NCBI GenBank assembly: GCA_033283165.1
Contig: JAWMQL010000003.1
Span: forward strand, 682,001 to 746,000
Direction: 5' to 3'
Source: JAWMQL01 sp033283165
GTDB lineage: Bacteria > Pseudomonadota > Gammaproteobacteria > Pseudomonadales > Halieaceae
DNA length: 64,000 nt
Shown: piece after piece, positions 52,763 to 61,922 of the stretch
Layout of the letters: every line of letters starts with the position of its first letter
Position numbering within the stretch: the first letter of the stretch is position 1
Position numbers and translations under genes: made by a program
The notes under the pieces: model-generated
The model's database searches: none
Told to the model about the DNA's origin: nothing
The model's input: the letters and a program-made list of their open reading frames with translations, nothing else

Positions 52763-53586
52763 GGCAGTTGTCCGCCGCTGATACGTTCCAACCCGGCGCT
52801 GTCCAGTCGGGTGGCCACCCGCTCAAAGCCACTGTCACTGAGCAGGGTGCGCACGGCGTTGCCCTGATCGTAGCCGTGCTCCAGCAGAATATGTCCCCCG
52901 GGTGACAGGTGATCGACCGCGCCGCTGATCACGCGGCGCAGGTCTGCCAGGCCGCACTCCGCGGCCACCAGCGCCTCTCTGGGTTCGAAACGCAGATCGC
53001 CCTGCCGCAGGTGGTCATCGTCCGCATCCACATAGGGCGGGTTACTCACCAGCAGGTGATAACGTTGCGCCTCCAGGGCCTCGTACCAATTCGAGCGCAG
53101 CAGGCGCACGCCCTGCAGTCCCAGTGACTCGCGGTTGCGGGCCGCCACGCGCAGGGCGCCCTCACTGGCATCCACGCCCAGCACTCGCCAGCCCGGCCGC
53201 TCGCTGGCCAGGGCGAGGGCGATAGCGCCACTGCCAGTACCCAGGTCCAGGACCCGGCTGTCGGCGGGCAACTCCAGTTCCAGGGCCCAGGCCACCAGGG
53301 TTTCGGTTTCGGGGCGGGGAATCAGGGTGTTGTGATCGACAACCAGGGGCAGCGACCAGAATTCGCGCCGACCGGTCAGGTAAGCCACTGGCTCGCCTCG
53401 GCCCCGGGCGACGAGCAGTTGCTCGTAGCGCCGCAACTGGTCCGGCTCGGGCTGCGCCTCGGGCCACGCGTACAGCCAGCTCCGCGACCGCCCCAGGGCA
53501 TGGCACAACAGCACCTCGGCGTCGCGCCGCGGGCTGTCGCCGGGCAGCCCGGCGGCACGCCCCAACAGCTCGCGCACGGTCACCAT
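52756..53586 (-). CDS. prmC: PrmC, release-factor glutamine methyltransferase
   Basis: Methylates the Gln of the GGQ motif in RF1 and RF2. The 276 residues have the SAM loop VLDLGTGSGAIALALA and the catalytic NPPY in LLVSNPPYVDADDDHL. The ATG overlaps the prfA stop (TGATG), coupling the enzyme to its substrate gene. Confidence 0.96.
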   Translation of the reverse strand: MVTVRELLGRAAGLPGDSPRRDAEVLLCHALGRSRSWLYAWPEAQPEPDQLRRYEQLLVARGRGEPVAYLTGRREFWSLPLVVDHNTLIPRPETETLVAWALELELPADSRVLDLGTGSGAIALALASERPGWRVLGVDASEGALRVAARNRESLGLQGVRLLRSNWYEALEAQRYHLLVSNPPYVDADDDHLRQGDLRFEPREALVAAECGLADLRRVISGAVDHLSPGGHILLEHGYDQGNAVRTLLSDSGFERVATRLDSAGLERISGGQLPC

Positions 53587-54671
53587 CAGGTCTCCGCCAG
53601 CGCCGCCAGCTGGTCCGCCTGGTACTCCTGGCGCAGGGGACCGATGATGGCGTCCAGTTGCCCCTGCATTACCTCGTCCAGCTTGTACAGGGTCAGGTTG
53701 ATGCGGTGGTCTGTCACCCGCCCCTGGGGAAAATTGTAGGTGCGGATACGATCCGACCGGTCGCCGCTGCCAACCAGGTTACGACGTTGCTCGGCCTGCT
53801 CCGCGGCGGCCTTGTCCTGGGCGCTGCTCATGAGTTTGGCCTGCAGCAGGGACATGGCCCGGGCCCGGTTCTTGTGCTGGGAACGCTCGTCCTGGCATTC
53901 CACCACAACGCCCGTGGGCAGGTGGGTGAGGCGCACCGCCGAGTCGGTCTTGTTGACGTGCTGGCCGCCGGCGCCCGAGGCACGGAAGGTGTCGACCCGC
54001 AGGTCGGCCTTGTTGATTTCGATCTCGTCCAGTTCGTCCGGCTCGGGTAACACGGCGACGGTGCAGGCCGAGGTGTGAATTCGGCCCTGGGACTCGGTTT
54101 CGGGCACCCGTTGCACCCGGTGTGCGCCGGACTCGAACTTGAGTCGGGCGTAGACGTCCCGGCCTTCGATCCGGGTGATGATCTCCTTGTAACCGCCGTG
54201 CTCCCCGGGGCGTTCCGACAGGATTTCCACTCGCCAGCCGCAGGCCTCGGCATAGCGTGAATACATGCGGAACAGGTCGCCGGAGAAGATCGCCGCTTCG
54301 TCGCCGCCGGTCCCGGCACGAATTTCCAGGAACACGTTGTGCGAATCCCGCGGGTCCCGCGGCAACAACAGTAACTGCAGTTCCTTCTCCAGCGCCACGC
54401 GGCGCTCGTTGCCGGCCTCCAGCTCCTCCCGGGCCATGTCGCGCAGATCGGGGTCGTCGTCCTCGAGCATGGATTGCGCCTCCGCCAGGTCATCCTCGAC
54501 CTTGCGGTAGTCGCGATAGCAGCTGACCAGCGTCTCCAGTTCCGCATACTCTCGCGACAGGTCGCGGAATCGATCCTGGTCGGCGATGGTCTCGCTGTCA
54601 CCCAGCAGGGCGGCGACTTCCTCGTGGCGCTCACTGAGGCTGTCCAGCTTCGCTAACAGGGAAGGTTTCAT
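53586..54671 (-). CDS. prfA: RF1, peptide chain release factor 1
   Basis: Terminates translation at UAA and UAG. The 361 residues carry GGQ at 235-237 in RASGAGGQHVNKTDS. The stop-codon-recognition PxT tripeptide reads PET (190-192) in the context RVPETESQGRIHTSACTVA; E. coli has PAT, and the middle residue varies among RF1s. The start overlaps the hemA stop (ATGA). Confidence 0.97.
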   Translation of the reverse strand: MKPSLLAKLDSLSERHEEVAALLGDSETIADQDRFRDLSREYAELETLVSCYRDYRKVEDDLAEAQSMLEDDDPDLRDMAREELEAGNERRVALEKELQLLLLPRDPRDSHNVFLEIRAGTGGDEAAIFSGDLFRMYSRYAEACGWRVEILSERPGEHGGYKEIITRIEGRDVYARLKFESGAHRVQRVPETESQGRIHTSACTVAVLPEPDELDEIEINKADLRVDTFRASGAGGQHVNKTDSAVRLTHLPTGVVVECQDERSQHKNRARAMSLLQAKLMSSAQDKAAAEQAEQRRNLVGSGDRSDRIRTYNFPQGRVTDHRINLTLYKLDEVMQGQLDAIIGPLRQEYQADQLAALAET

Positions 54672-56041
54672 TGCAAGGTGTGCTTGCCTTGCTCCACCGG
54701 GTCGGCACGGTCCGGCTGCGGGGTGTCGCCGGGCCCGGTTTCGTCAGCAGTCCCGGACTCCTCCCGATGGCCCCGATCGGACAGCCCCAGCAATCGCCGC
54801 GCACCCGCCAACAGGTCCAGGCGTCCCTCCGCGCTGGCCTGCTTCAGGCCCTGGGTCGGGGCGTGAATCAGCTTGTTGGTGAGGGACCGGGCCAGCTGTG
54901 CAGTCACTCGCTGCGGATCGTCGCCCCGGGACAGGGCCCGCAGGGCGCGCTCCAGTTCCTGCTCCCGCAGCTGCTCCGCCAGACGCCGGTATTCCCGCAC
55001 GCTGTCCACTGCGTCCATCTCGCGCACCTGGCGCAGGTAAGTATCCACGCCGTCGGCGATGATCAGGTCGGCCTTGCGCGCCTCCTGCTGTCGGTTGCGC
55101 AAGTTCTCGTCGACGATTTCCCGCAAATCGTCAACGCTGTAAAGGTAGACATCGCGCAGCTCGCCTACCTGCGGCTCGATATCCCGCGGGACCGCGATAT
55201 CCACCATCAAGATCGGTCGGTGTTTGCGCGCGTGGATGGCATCCTCCACCGCTCCCTTGCCCAGAATCGGCAGCTGGCTGGCGGTTGAGGTAATGACGAT
55301 GTCCGCCTCGGCCAGGTGATCGGGAATCTCCGCCAGCAGCACTGCCTCGGCGGAAAACTTGTGGGCCAGTTCGCGGGCCCGACCCAGGGTGCGATTGGCA
55401 ATCACGATACTGGTCACCCCCGCCTCGATCAGGTGCCGCGTCACCAGCTCGATGGTTTCCCCGGCGCCAACCAGCAGGGCGCTGCACTGGCGAAGGTCGG
55501 CAAAGATGTGGCTTGCCAGATCTACCGCGGCATAGGCGACCGACACCGGGTTCTCACCGATGGCGGTATCGGTTCGCACCTGCTTGGCAATCTTGAATAC
55601 CTGCGGGAACAGCTGCGCCAATTCACCGCCGGCGGTACCGGCCTCCCGGGCCACGGCATAGGCGGACTTCAGCTGGCCGAATATCTGCGGTTCGCCCAGC
55701 ACCATGGAATCGAGTCCACTGGCCACCTGTACCAGATGCTGCAGCGCTTCCCGCGACTCGAAGTGGTAGGCCGAGCGGCGCAGTTCCTCCACCCCGAGGT
55801 GGTGGTAATTGGCCATCCAGTCAATCAGCGCCAGGGCCTGGTCCGAGAGTGACTTGCGGGCAGGCACAATCGCGTAAATCTCGGTGCGGTTACAGGTGGA
55901 GAGAATGACGACCTCTTCCAGTCCCGCTGCCTCGCAGGCGTCCTCCAGGGCCTCGGCCACCTGCTCCGGTGCGAAGGCCACCCGCTCGCGCACCTCGACA
56001 GCGGCGGAGTTGTGGTTGATTCCCAGGGCGATCAGGTTCAT
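54668..56041 (-). CDS. hemA: HemA, glutamyl-tRNA reductase
   Basis: First step of the C5 pathway to haem: reduces Glu-tRNA to glutamate semialdehyde. The 457 residues contain the active-site Cys 50 in STCNRTEIYA and the NADPH-binding domain ALLVGAGETIELVTRHL. The ATG at 56041 matches the family N-terminus MNLIALGINH; upstream in-frame sequence is not conserved. It leads hemA-prfA-prmC-moeB and diverges from the TPR lipoprotein gene. Confidence 0.97.
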   Translation of the reverse strand: MNLIALGINHNSAAVEVRERVAFAPEQVAEALEDACEAAGLEEVVILSTCNRTEIYAIVPARKSLSDQALALIDWMANYHHLGVEELRRSAYHFESREALQHLVQVASGLDSMVLGEPQIFGQLKSAYAVAREAGTAGGELAQLFPQVFKIAKQVRTDTAIGENPVSVAYAAVDLASHIFADLRQCSALLVGAGETIELVTRHLIEAGVTSIVIANRTLGRARELAHKFSAEAVLLAEIPDHLAEADIVITSTASQLPILGKGAVEDAIHARKHRPILMVDIAVPRDIEPQVGELRDVYLYSVDDLREIVDENLRNRQQEARKADLIIADGVDTYLRQVREMDAVDSVREYRRLAEQLREQELERALRALSRGDDPQRVTAQLARSLTNKLIHAPTQGLKQASAEGRLDLLAGARRLLGLSDRGHREESGTADETGPGDTPQPDRADPVEQGKHTLQ

Positions 56042-56230
56042 GGCGGTTGGCGTTCTGTCCTTGGCAGGGTGGCTCCCGGCGGGCGCGCACCTTAGCACAT
56101 CTGACGAAAATTGTTATTGATTTTAACAAGTTGGAGGGTAATTGACAGTGCGGCGGGAGGTTATGGGTTTCCCGCGCATCCTGTGTCATCATTAGGCCTG
56201 AGTTCCCGCAGGATGTACCTTCACAACACC

Positions 56231-57991
56231 ATGTTTCGCCTTCCGGTAATCTTGAGCCTGTCGCTTATGCTCGCCGCCTGCGCCTCCGCGCCGGGTGACC
56301 GCACCGCTGCCACCCAACAGGAGCCCGCGGCACAGGCAGCAGAGCCGCCCGAGACAGTCACGGCCGAGCCGGAACCGCCGGAGCGCGCCATCCCCGCCGA
56401 CAGCCTGTACCCGCTGTTACTGGCGGAATTCGCCCTGCGCAGGCGCGCCTATGACGTGGCGCTGGCACAGTACATGGAACAGGCTCCCCTGCTGCGCGAC
56501 CCGGCCGTCTCCGCCCATACCACCCACCTGACCCAGTTCCTGCAGCGGGAGCAGGAGGCCCTGGAGGCGGTGCGGCTCTGGGTGGAACTGGAGCCGGATA
56601 ATGTCGAGGCCAACAAGACCCTGGCCACCCTGCTGGTGCGCCAGGGCCAGACCTCGCAAGCCTTATCGCACCTGGCGTTGGTACAGCGCGAAAGCGGCAA
56701 TGCCAACTTTGCCATTCTGGCCCACGGTTTCGACCAGCTGGCACCTGAGGAGCAGCAGCGCCTGCTGAGCCGGGTCGAGGCGCTGGGACAGGAATTTCCG
56801 GACAGTTCGCAGCTGTTGTTGTGCCAGGCACTGATGCACGAAGAACTGGGCCAGTACCGCCTGGCCCGGGCGCGGCTGGAGCGCCTGTTCGCCCTGGAGC
56901 CGCACCAGCACCAGGCGCTGTTGCTGGAGGCCAAGATTCTGCTCAGTGAAGAAGCGGAGCAACCTTTCGCCCATATTGAACAGGTCCTGCTGGACAACCC
57001 GGACGACCAGCGGCTGCGCCTGCAGTACGCCAGACTGCTTACCCGCGGGGATATCCACAAGGCCCGGGAACAATTCGAAATCCTGTCCGCGAATGCCCCC
57101 GGCGATGCCGACCTGCTCTTTTCGCTGGCCCTGATCAACCAGGAACTGGGCGACAACCTGACCGCCAGGGCATACCTGCGGCAGATGCTGGACCTGGGCA
57201 AACGCCAGGACGACGCTCACTACTACCTCGGACGCATCGCGGAACAGGAGGGAGAGAAAGAGGCCGCCATCAAAGAGTACCAGGCGGTGCAGGATGGCCG
57301 CGAGTTCTATTCCGCGACCGCCCGCGCCGGGCAACTGCTGCTGGAACAGGGCCAGTTCGATGCCTACGGCGCGTACTTTGACCGGTTGCGGGAGGAACAC
57401 GTCACCCGCGGCGAGCGCCTGTTCAACCTGGAGTCTGAACTGCTGATCCGGGCCGGTCACCCCAGCGGCGCCATGGTGGTTCTCAACGAGGCCCTGGAAA
57501 TTCTGCCGGAATCCAGCAGCCTGCGATATGCGCGCTCGATGCTGGGCGAGCAGATGGACAATCTCGCCCTGATGGAAGCCGACCTGCGCGCCATCATCGC
57601 CGCCGAGCCGGACAACGCCACCGCCCTCAACGCCCTGGGCTATACCCTGGCGGATCGCACGACCCGCTACGAGGAGGCGCTGGAACTGATCACACGCGCC
57701 CTGGCACTGCAACCCGACGAACCGGCCATTCTCGACAGCATGGGCTGGGTTTTGTTCCGGCAGGGCAGGCTGGAAGAGGCTGTCGAGTACCTGACCCGCG
57801 CCTATACCCGTTTCCCCGACCCGGAAGTCGCCGCCCACCTGGGTGAAGTATTGTGGGCCCAGGGCGACACCGAGGCTGCGCTCAACGTCTGGCAGGGTGC
57901 ACTGCTCAAGCAACCCGACCACAAGGTACTTCGCGAGACCCTGCAAAGGTTGGGCGTCGACTCCCTGCAAACGCTGCCCACGGAACCATGA
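56231..57991 (+). CDS. TPR-repeat outer-membrane lipoprotein
   Basis: A 586-residue lipoprotein with signal peptide and lipobox LAAC (Cys 17), a Pro/Glu-rich linker (about 25-55) and many tetratricopeptide repeats through the remainder. The last ones are clear (ALNALGYTLADRTTRYEEAL, then ILDSMGWVLFRQGRLEEAV). It corresponds to the conserved TPR protein beside hemA and lolB in Pseudomonas, of unknown function. ATG 56231 places the signal correctly; ATG 56213 is possible. It overlaps lolB by four bases. Confidence 0.88.
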   Translation: MFRLPVILSLSLMLAACASAPGDRTAATQQEPAAQAAEPPETVTAEPEPPERAIPADSLYPLLLAEFALRRRAYDVALAQYMEQAPLLRDPAVSAHTTHLTQFLQREQEALEAVRLWVELEPDNVEANKTLATLLVRQGQTSQALSHLALVQRESGNANFAILAHGFDQLAPEEQQRLLSRVEALGQEFPDSSQLLLCQALMHEELGQYRLARARLERLFALEPHQHQALLLEAKILLSEEAEQPFAHIEQVLLDNPDDQRLRLQYARLLTRGDIHKAREQFEILSANAPGDADLLFSLALINQELGDNLTARAYLRQMLDLGKRQDDAHYYLGRIAEQEGEKEAAIKEYQAVQDGREFYSATARAGQLLLEQGQFDAYGAYFDRLREEHVTRGERLFNLESELLIRAGHPSGAMVVLNEALEILPESSSLRYARSMLGEQMDNLALMEADLRAIIAAEPDNATALNALGYTLADRTTRYEEALELITRALALQPDEPAILDSMGWVLFRQGRLEEAVEYLTRAYTRFPDPEVAAHLGEVLWAQGDTEAALNVWQGALLKQPDHKVLRETLQRLGVDSLQTLPTEP

Positions 57992-58584
57992 GGCAATTAA
58001 CACCCGCCCTGCTGGGGGTGCTGCTGTTGCTCGCCGCCTGCGCGGGCCAGCCGCCCGCACCCACGTCCGGCATCGCCTGGAGTGACCAGCGGCTGCGGCT
58101 GCAACAGCTGGTCAACTGGCAGGCCAGCGGCAAACTGGCGGTGATCACCGCGGAGCGCTCGGAAAGCGCTTCCCTGGCCTGGCAGCAGCGCGGCGAGCTT
58201 TCCGAGTTGCAACTGAGTGGCCCCATCGGTGTGGGCGCCACCTCGATCCGCAGTGACGGCCGGCAACTCGAGATTCGTCGCGGCGCCGAGGTGGAAACCC
58301 ACCTGCTGGATGATACCGGGGGCGAGCGGTACAAATACTGGGACCTGCCGGTGCGGGAATTGCCTTACTGGCTGCGCGGCATACCCGCCCCGGGCAGCAA
58401 GCCCCGTGAGCTGGTACTGAAGAATCAGCTGCCGGCGAGCTTCCAGCAGTCCGGCTGGCATATCAGTTACCAGTCCCACGGCGAATTCGACGGATACCCT
58501 TTGCCCACCAGCCTGCGGGTGGAGCGGGATGACACCCGGGCCAGACTGATTATCCGCCAATGGTCGGTGGACGGCGCCCCATGA
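57988..58584 (+). CDS. lolB: LolB, outer-membrane lipoprotein receptor
   Basis: Accepts lipoproteins from LolA and inserts them into the outer membrane; itself a lipoprotein with lipobox LAAC (Cys 18). The 198 residues contain the LolB core GKLAVITAERSESASLAWQQRG and the late strand GYPLPTSLRVERDD. It overlaps both the TPR gene and ispE by four bases. Confidence 0.93.
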   Translation: MRQLTPALLGVLLLLAACAGQPPAPTSGIAWSDQRLRLQQLVNWQASGKLAVITAERSESASLAWQQRGELSELQLSGPIGVGATSIRSDGRQLEIRRGAEVETHLLDDTGGERYKYWDLPVRELPYWLRGIPAPGSKPRELVLKNQLPASFQQSGWHISYQSHGEFDGYPLPTSLRVERDDTRARLIIRQWSVDGAP

Positions 58585-59411
58585 GCGGCAGCCTGACCCT
58601 GCCCTCGCCGGCCAAACTCAACCTGTTCCTGCACATCACCGGGCGGAGGGCGGACGGCTACCACGAACTGCAGACCGTGTTCCAGCTGCTGGACTGGGGC
58701 GACCGGCTGCACTTCGAGGCCGACGACAGCGGAGAGCTCTGCCTGGAGGGGCCGGACCTGGGCGTCCCCACCGCGGAAAACCTGGTGATGCGCGCTGCCC
58801 GCGCCCTGCAGCGCCCCGGGCTGGGCGCCCGTATCAGGCTGGACAAACAGATACCCACGGGCGGCGGGTTGGGCGGTGGCAGTTCCAATGCCGCCACTAC
58901 CCTGCTGGCCCTCAACCGGCTGTGGCGACTCGGGCTGGAGCCTGAGGAGCTCGCCCGGATAGGCGCCGGGCTGGGTGCAGACGTACCGGTATTTGTCGCC
59001 GGTCACAGCGCCTGGGGCGAGGGGGTTGGCGAGCGGCTGCAGTCACTGGAGTTAGCCCCGTCCTGGTACCTCGTTGTCCATCCCGGCTGCCATATCTCCA
59101 CCGCGGAAATTTTTTCCCACCCGGAATTGACACGGACCAGCTCTCCCATCACAATAGCGGCCTTTTTTGCGGGGCACTCCCGGAACGACTGCTGCAACGT
59201 GGTTGTGGATCTCTACCCCGAGGTCGCTAACGCCTTGAATTGGCTGGAGAATTTTGGAGAGGCCCAACTGACTGGAACCGGTGCCTGTGTGTTCACGCGG
59301 TTCCAGGAAGAGGCCGCAGCCAGGGAGGCCGCAAGCCGGCTGCCAACGTGCTGGCGCGGGTTTGTCGCCAGGGGAGTCAATCGTTCGCCAACCCATCGGG
59401 CCCTGGACTGA
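58581..59411 (+). CDS. ispE: IspE, 4-diphosphocytidyl-2-C-methylerythritol kinase
   Basis: GHMP kinase of the non-mevalonate isoprenoid pathway. The 276 residues show LPSPAKLNLFLHITGRRADGYHEL, the ATP loop IPTGGGLGGGSSNAAT and the C-terminal LTGTGACVF. The ATG at 58581 overlaps the lolB stop. Confidence 0.96.
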   Translation: MSGSLTLPSPAKLNLFLHITGRRADGYHELQTVFQLLDWGDRLHFEADDSGELCLEGPDLGVPTAENLVMRAARALQRPGLGARIRLDKQIPTGGGLGGGSSNAATTLLALNRLWRLGLEPEELARIGAGLGADVPVFVAGHSAWGEGVGERLQSLELAPSWYLVVHPGCHISTAEIFSHPELTRTSSPITIAAFFAGHSRNDCCNVVVDLYPEVANALNWLENFGEAQLTGTGACVFTRFQEEAAAREAASRLPTCWRGFVARGVNRSPTHRALD

Positions 59412-59425
59412 GCCAGACGATTTAT

Positions 59426-59500
59426 TGGGGTGTCGCCAAGCGGCAAGGCACCGGGTTTTGATCCCGGCATTCGCAGGTTCGAATCCTGCCACCCCAGCCA
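59426..59500 (+). tRNA. tRNA-Gln (anticodon UUG)
   Basis: A 75-nt cloverleaf with encoded CCA: acceptor TGGGGTG / CACCCCA, anticodon stem CCGGG/CCCGG with loop TTTTGAT (anticodon TTG), and T arm GCAGG-TTCGAAT-CCTGC. The order ispE-tRNA-Gln-prs is conserved in many gammaproteobacteria. A strong hairpin follows it. Confidence 0.97.
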
Positions 59501-59512
59501 TATCACAGGCGT

Positions 59513-59556
59513 GGTGCCATACACCCACGGTGTATGGCACCCGTTGCATTTGCAAC
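59513..59556 (+). promoter_or_regulatory. Double hairpin between tRNA-Gln and prs
   Basis: A perfect 13-bp inverted repeat GGTGCCATACACC / GGTGTATGGCACC with a three-base loop (59513-59541) is followed by GTTGCA-tt-TGCAAC (59543-59556). There is no T-run. It could set the tRNA 3' processing site, protect the prs mRNA 5' end, attenuate read-through, or bind a dimeric protein as DNA. Confidence 0.7.
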
Positions 59557-59587
59557 ACATAAATAGAGACCCACAAGGATCAGAAGC

Positions 59588-60535
59588 GTGTCCTCAAAAA
59601 TGATGGTCTTCAGCGGCAACGCCAACCCGGAACTGGCACGGAAAGTGGCCAGCCGACTTTACCTGTCCCTGGGCAAGGCGGATGTCGGCAAGTTCAGCGA
59701 CGGCGAGGTCGCCGTGGAACTGAACGAAAACGTCAGGGGCAAGGACGTGTTCGTGCTGCAGTCGACCTGCGCACCGACCAATGACAACCTGATGGAATTG
59801 ATCGTGATGATCGACGCCCTGCGCCGGGCGTCAGCGGCGCGCATTACGGCGGTGGTGCCCTATTTCGGCTACGCCCGCCAGGACCGCCGGGTGCGGTCGG
59901 CCCGGGTGCCCATTACTGCCAAGGTAGTGGCCGACATGATGGTCACGGTCGGGGTGGATCGGGTGCTGACCGTGGACCTGCACGCGGAACAGATCCAGGG
60001 GTTCTTTGCCTGCCCGGTGGACAACGTATACGGTTCGCCGGTACTCAACGACGATATCCAGTCCTGTAACTACGAGAACCTGATCGTCGTGTCGCCGGAC
60101 ATCGGCGGTGTGGTACGAGCCCGGGCGATCGCCAAGCAGTTGAACGAGGCCGACCTGGCGATCATCGACAAGCGGCGGCCGCAGGCCAATGAGGCCCAGG
60201 TGATGAACCTGATCGGCGAGGTGGACGGACGCACCTGCCTGCTGGTGGACGACATGGTCGATACCGCCGGCACCCTTTGCAAGGCGGCGGACGCACTGAA
60301 AGAGCGTGGCGCCACCAAGGTCGTCGCCTACTGTACCCACGCGGTACTGTCGGGTAACGCCCTGGAGAATCTCAGGAATTCCCAGCTCGACGAGCTGGTG
60401 ATCACCGATACGATTCCTCTCAGTGAGGAGGCAAGGTCAATCGACAAGATTCGCCAACTCACGATTGCGGACCTGCTGGCGGAGTCAATCCGCCGCGTGT
60501 CCAACGAGGAATCAATCAGCGCGCTGTTCCAGTAG
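59588..60535 (+). CDS. prs: Prs, ribose-phosphate pyrophosphokinase
   Basis: Makes PRPP from ribose 5-phosphate and ATP for nucleotides, His and Trp. The 315 residues contain MVFSGNANPELARKVASRL, the flexible loop YARQDRR, and the PRPP motif CLLVDDMVDTAGTL. The start is GTG with AAGGA about nine bases upstream. Confidence 0.97.
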   Translation: MSSKMMVFSGNANPELARKVASRLYLSLGKADVGKFSDGEVAVELNENVRGKDVFVLQSTCAPTNDNLMELIVMIDALRRASAARITAVVPYFGYARQDRRVRSARVPITAKVVADMMVTVGVDRVLTVDLHAEQIQGFFACPVDNVYGSPVLNDDIQSCNYENLIVVSPDIGGVVRARAIAKQLNEADLAIIDKRRPQANEAQVMNLIGEVDGRTCLLVDDMVDTAGTLCKAADALKERGATKVVAYCTHAVLSGNALENLRNSQLDELVITDTIPLSEEARSIDKIRQLTIADLLAESIRRVSNEESISALFQ

Positions 60536-60608
60536 GAGCGGCGTAACACCAACCCGCTGTCTTGGCCGGTCGCAAGCCAGGCAGTGAACCATCAAAGGAG
60601 TCCAGACG

Positions 60609-61283
60609 ATGTCTGACCAATTTGAACTGAACGCAGAATTGCGAGAGGACATGGGGAAAGGTGCGAGCCGCCGCCTGCGTCGTCTCGCCGACCAGATCCC
60701 CGCTATCATTTACGGCGGTAACAAGGATCCCCAGCCCCTGACCATCATCCGCAAGGACCTGGAAAAGGCGCTGGAAAATGAAGCATTCTACTCGCATGTA
60801 CTGACCATCAATGTCGGCAAGGACAGCCAGAAAGCGATTCTCAAGGACCTGCAACGGCATCCTGCCAAAGACAGCGTGATGCACGCAGACTTCCTGCGCG
60901 TGGACGAGAACAAGGCGGTCAAGGTTCACGTGCCCATCCACTTTGTCAACGAAGAGGCCTGTGTCGGCGTCAAGATGCAGGGCGGCATCGTTCAGCACCA
61001 GGTGACCGACATCGAAGTACAGTGTCTGCCCTCTGCCATCCCCGAGTACATCGAGGTGGACATGCTGAAAATCGAGACAGGCGACATTGTTCACCTGTCC
61101 GACATCAAGCTGCCGGAAGGCGTGAGCTCGGTGGCCCTGGCCCTGGGTGAGGACCACGACCTGGCAGTGGCCTCGGTTATCGCGCCGAAGGGCGGTGCTG
61201 ACGCCGAGGACGAGGAAGAGCCCGCGGAAGCTGCTGAAGAAGCCGCCGAAGAGGCTGCTGACGAGGACGAAGGCGAGGACTGA
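60609..61283 (+). CDS. rplY: Ribosomal protein L25/Ctc
   Basis: 5S rRNA-binding large-subunit protein of the long Ctc type. The N-terminal L25 domain (about 1-95, GKGASRRLRRLADQIPAIIYGG) is followed by a C-terminal TL5-like beta domain and an extremely acidic Ala/Glu tail (about 195-224). AAAGGAG lies before the ATG. It sits between prs and pth, the standard order. Confidence 0.96.
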   Translation: MSDQFELNAELREDMGKGASRRLRRLADQIPAIIYGGNKDPQPLTIIRKDLEKALENEAFYSHVLTINVGKDSQKAILKDLQRHPAKDSVMHADFLRVDENKAVKVHVPIHFVNEEACVGVKMQGGIVQHQVTDIEVQCLPSAIPEYIEVDMLKIETGDIVHLSDIKLPEGVSSVALALGEDHDLAVASVIAPKGGADAEDEEEPAEAAEEAAEEAADEDEGED

Positions 61284-61309
61284 TCCCCGCCCCGCAAGCG
61301 GCATCCGCG

Positions 61310-61900
61310 TTGACGACATCCATCAAGCTGATTGTCGGCCTGGGCAACCCCGGTAGCGAACACCGGGGTACCCGGCACAACGCGGGCGCCGATTTCGTCG
61401 AGGCGCTGGCGCGGCGCGGCGGCGCCACGCTGTCAGCGGACTCCAAGTTTCACGGTCTCGCAGGACGCACCACCGTGGATGGCCACGATCTACGCCTGCT
61501 TATCCCGACGACGTACATGAACCGCAGTGGCCTTGCCGTGGCGGCAATCACGTCGTTCTACAAGATCGAGCCGGAGCACATCCTGGTGGCCCACGACGAG
61601 TTGGATATCCCCCCTGGCAGCGCCCGCTTCAAACGCGGCGGCGGCCACGGTGGCCACAACGGCCTGCGCGACATCGTGCCGGCGCTGGGCAACAACCGGG
61701 ATTTCTACCGGCTGCGCATCGGCATCGGTCATCCGGGGCATGCATCAAAGGTTACCGGTTACGTACTGGGCCGACCCTCACCGGCGGACCGGGAACGGAT
61801 CGACGCCAGCATCGGGGAGGCCATCGCCGCCCTGCCCCTGTTGCTGGACGGAGACGACACCCGCGCGATGACCCGCTTACACAGTTTCAAGGCGGCCTGA
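61310..61900 (+). CDS. pth: Pth, peptidyl-tRNA hydrolase
   Basis: Recycles tRNA from drop-off peptidyl-tRNA. The 196 residues contain VGLGNPGSEHRGTRHNAG with the catalytic His, TYMNRSG and HDELDIPPGSARFKRGGGHGGHNGLRD. The only start consistent with the family N-terminus is TTG at 61310, and no strong ribosome-binding site is visible. Confidence 0.96.
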   Translation: MTTSIKLIVGLGNPGSEHRGTRHNAGADFVEALARRGGATLSADSKFHGLAGRTTVDGHDLRLLIPTTYMNRSGLAVAAITSFYKIEPEHILVAHDELDIPPGSARFKRGGGHGGHNGLRDIVPALGNNRDFYRLRIGIGHPGHASKVTGYVLGRPSPADRERIDASIGEAIAALPLLLDGDDTRAMTRLHSFKAA

Positions 61901-61922
61901 GGCCGCTCCCGGAGGACTATCC

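Noticed and set aside
54095..54105. RF1 tripeptide PET instead of PAT as a sign of altered stop-codon recognition
   Set aside because: The middle residue of PxT varies naturally in RF1 proteins; P and T and the surrounding helix are conserved.
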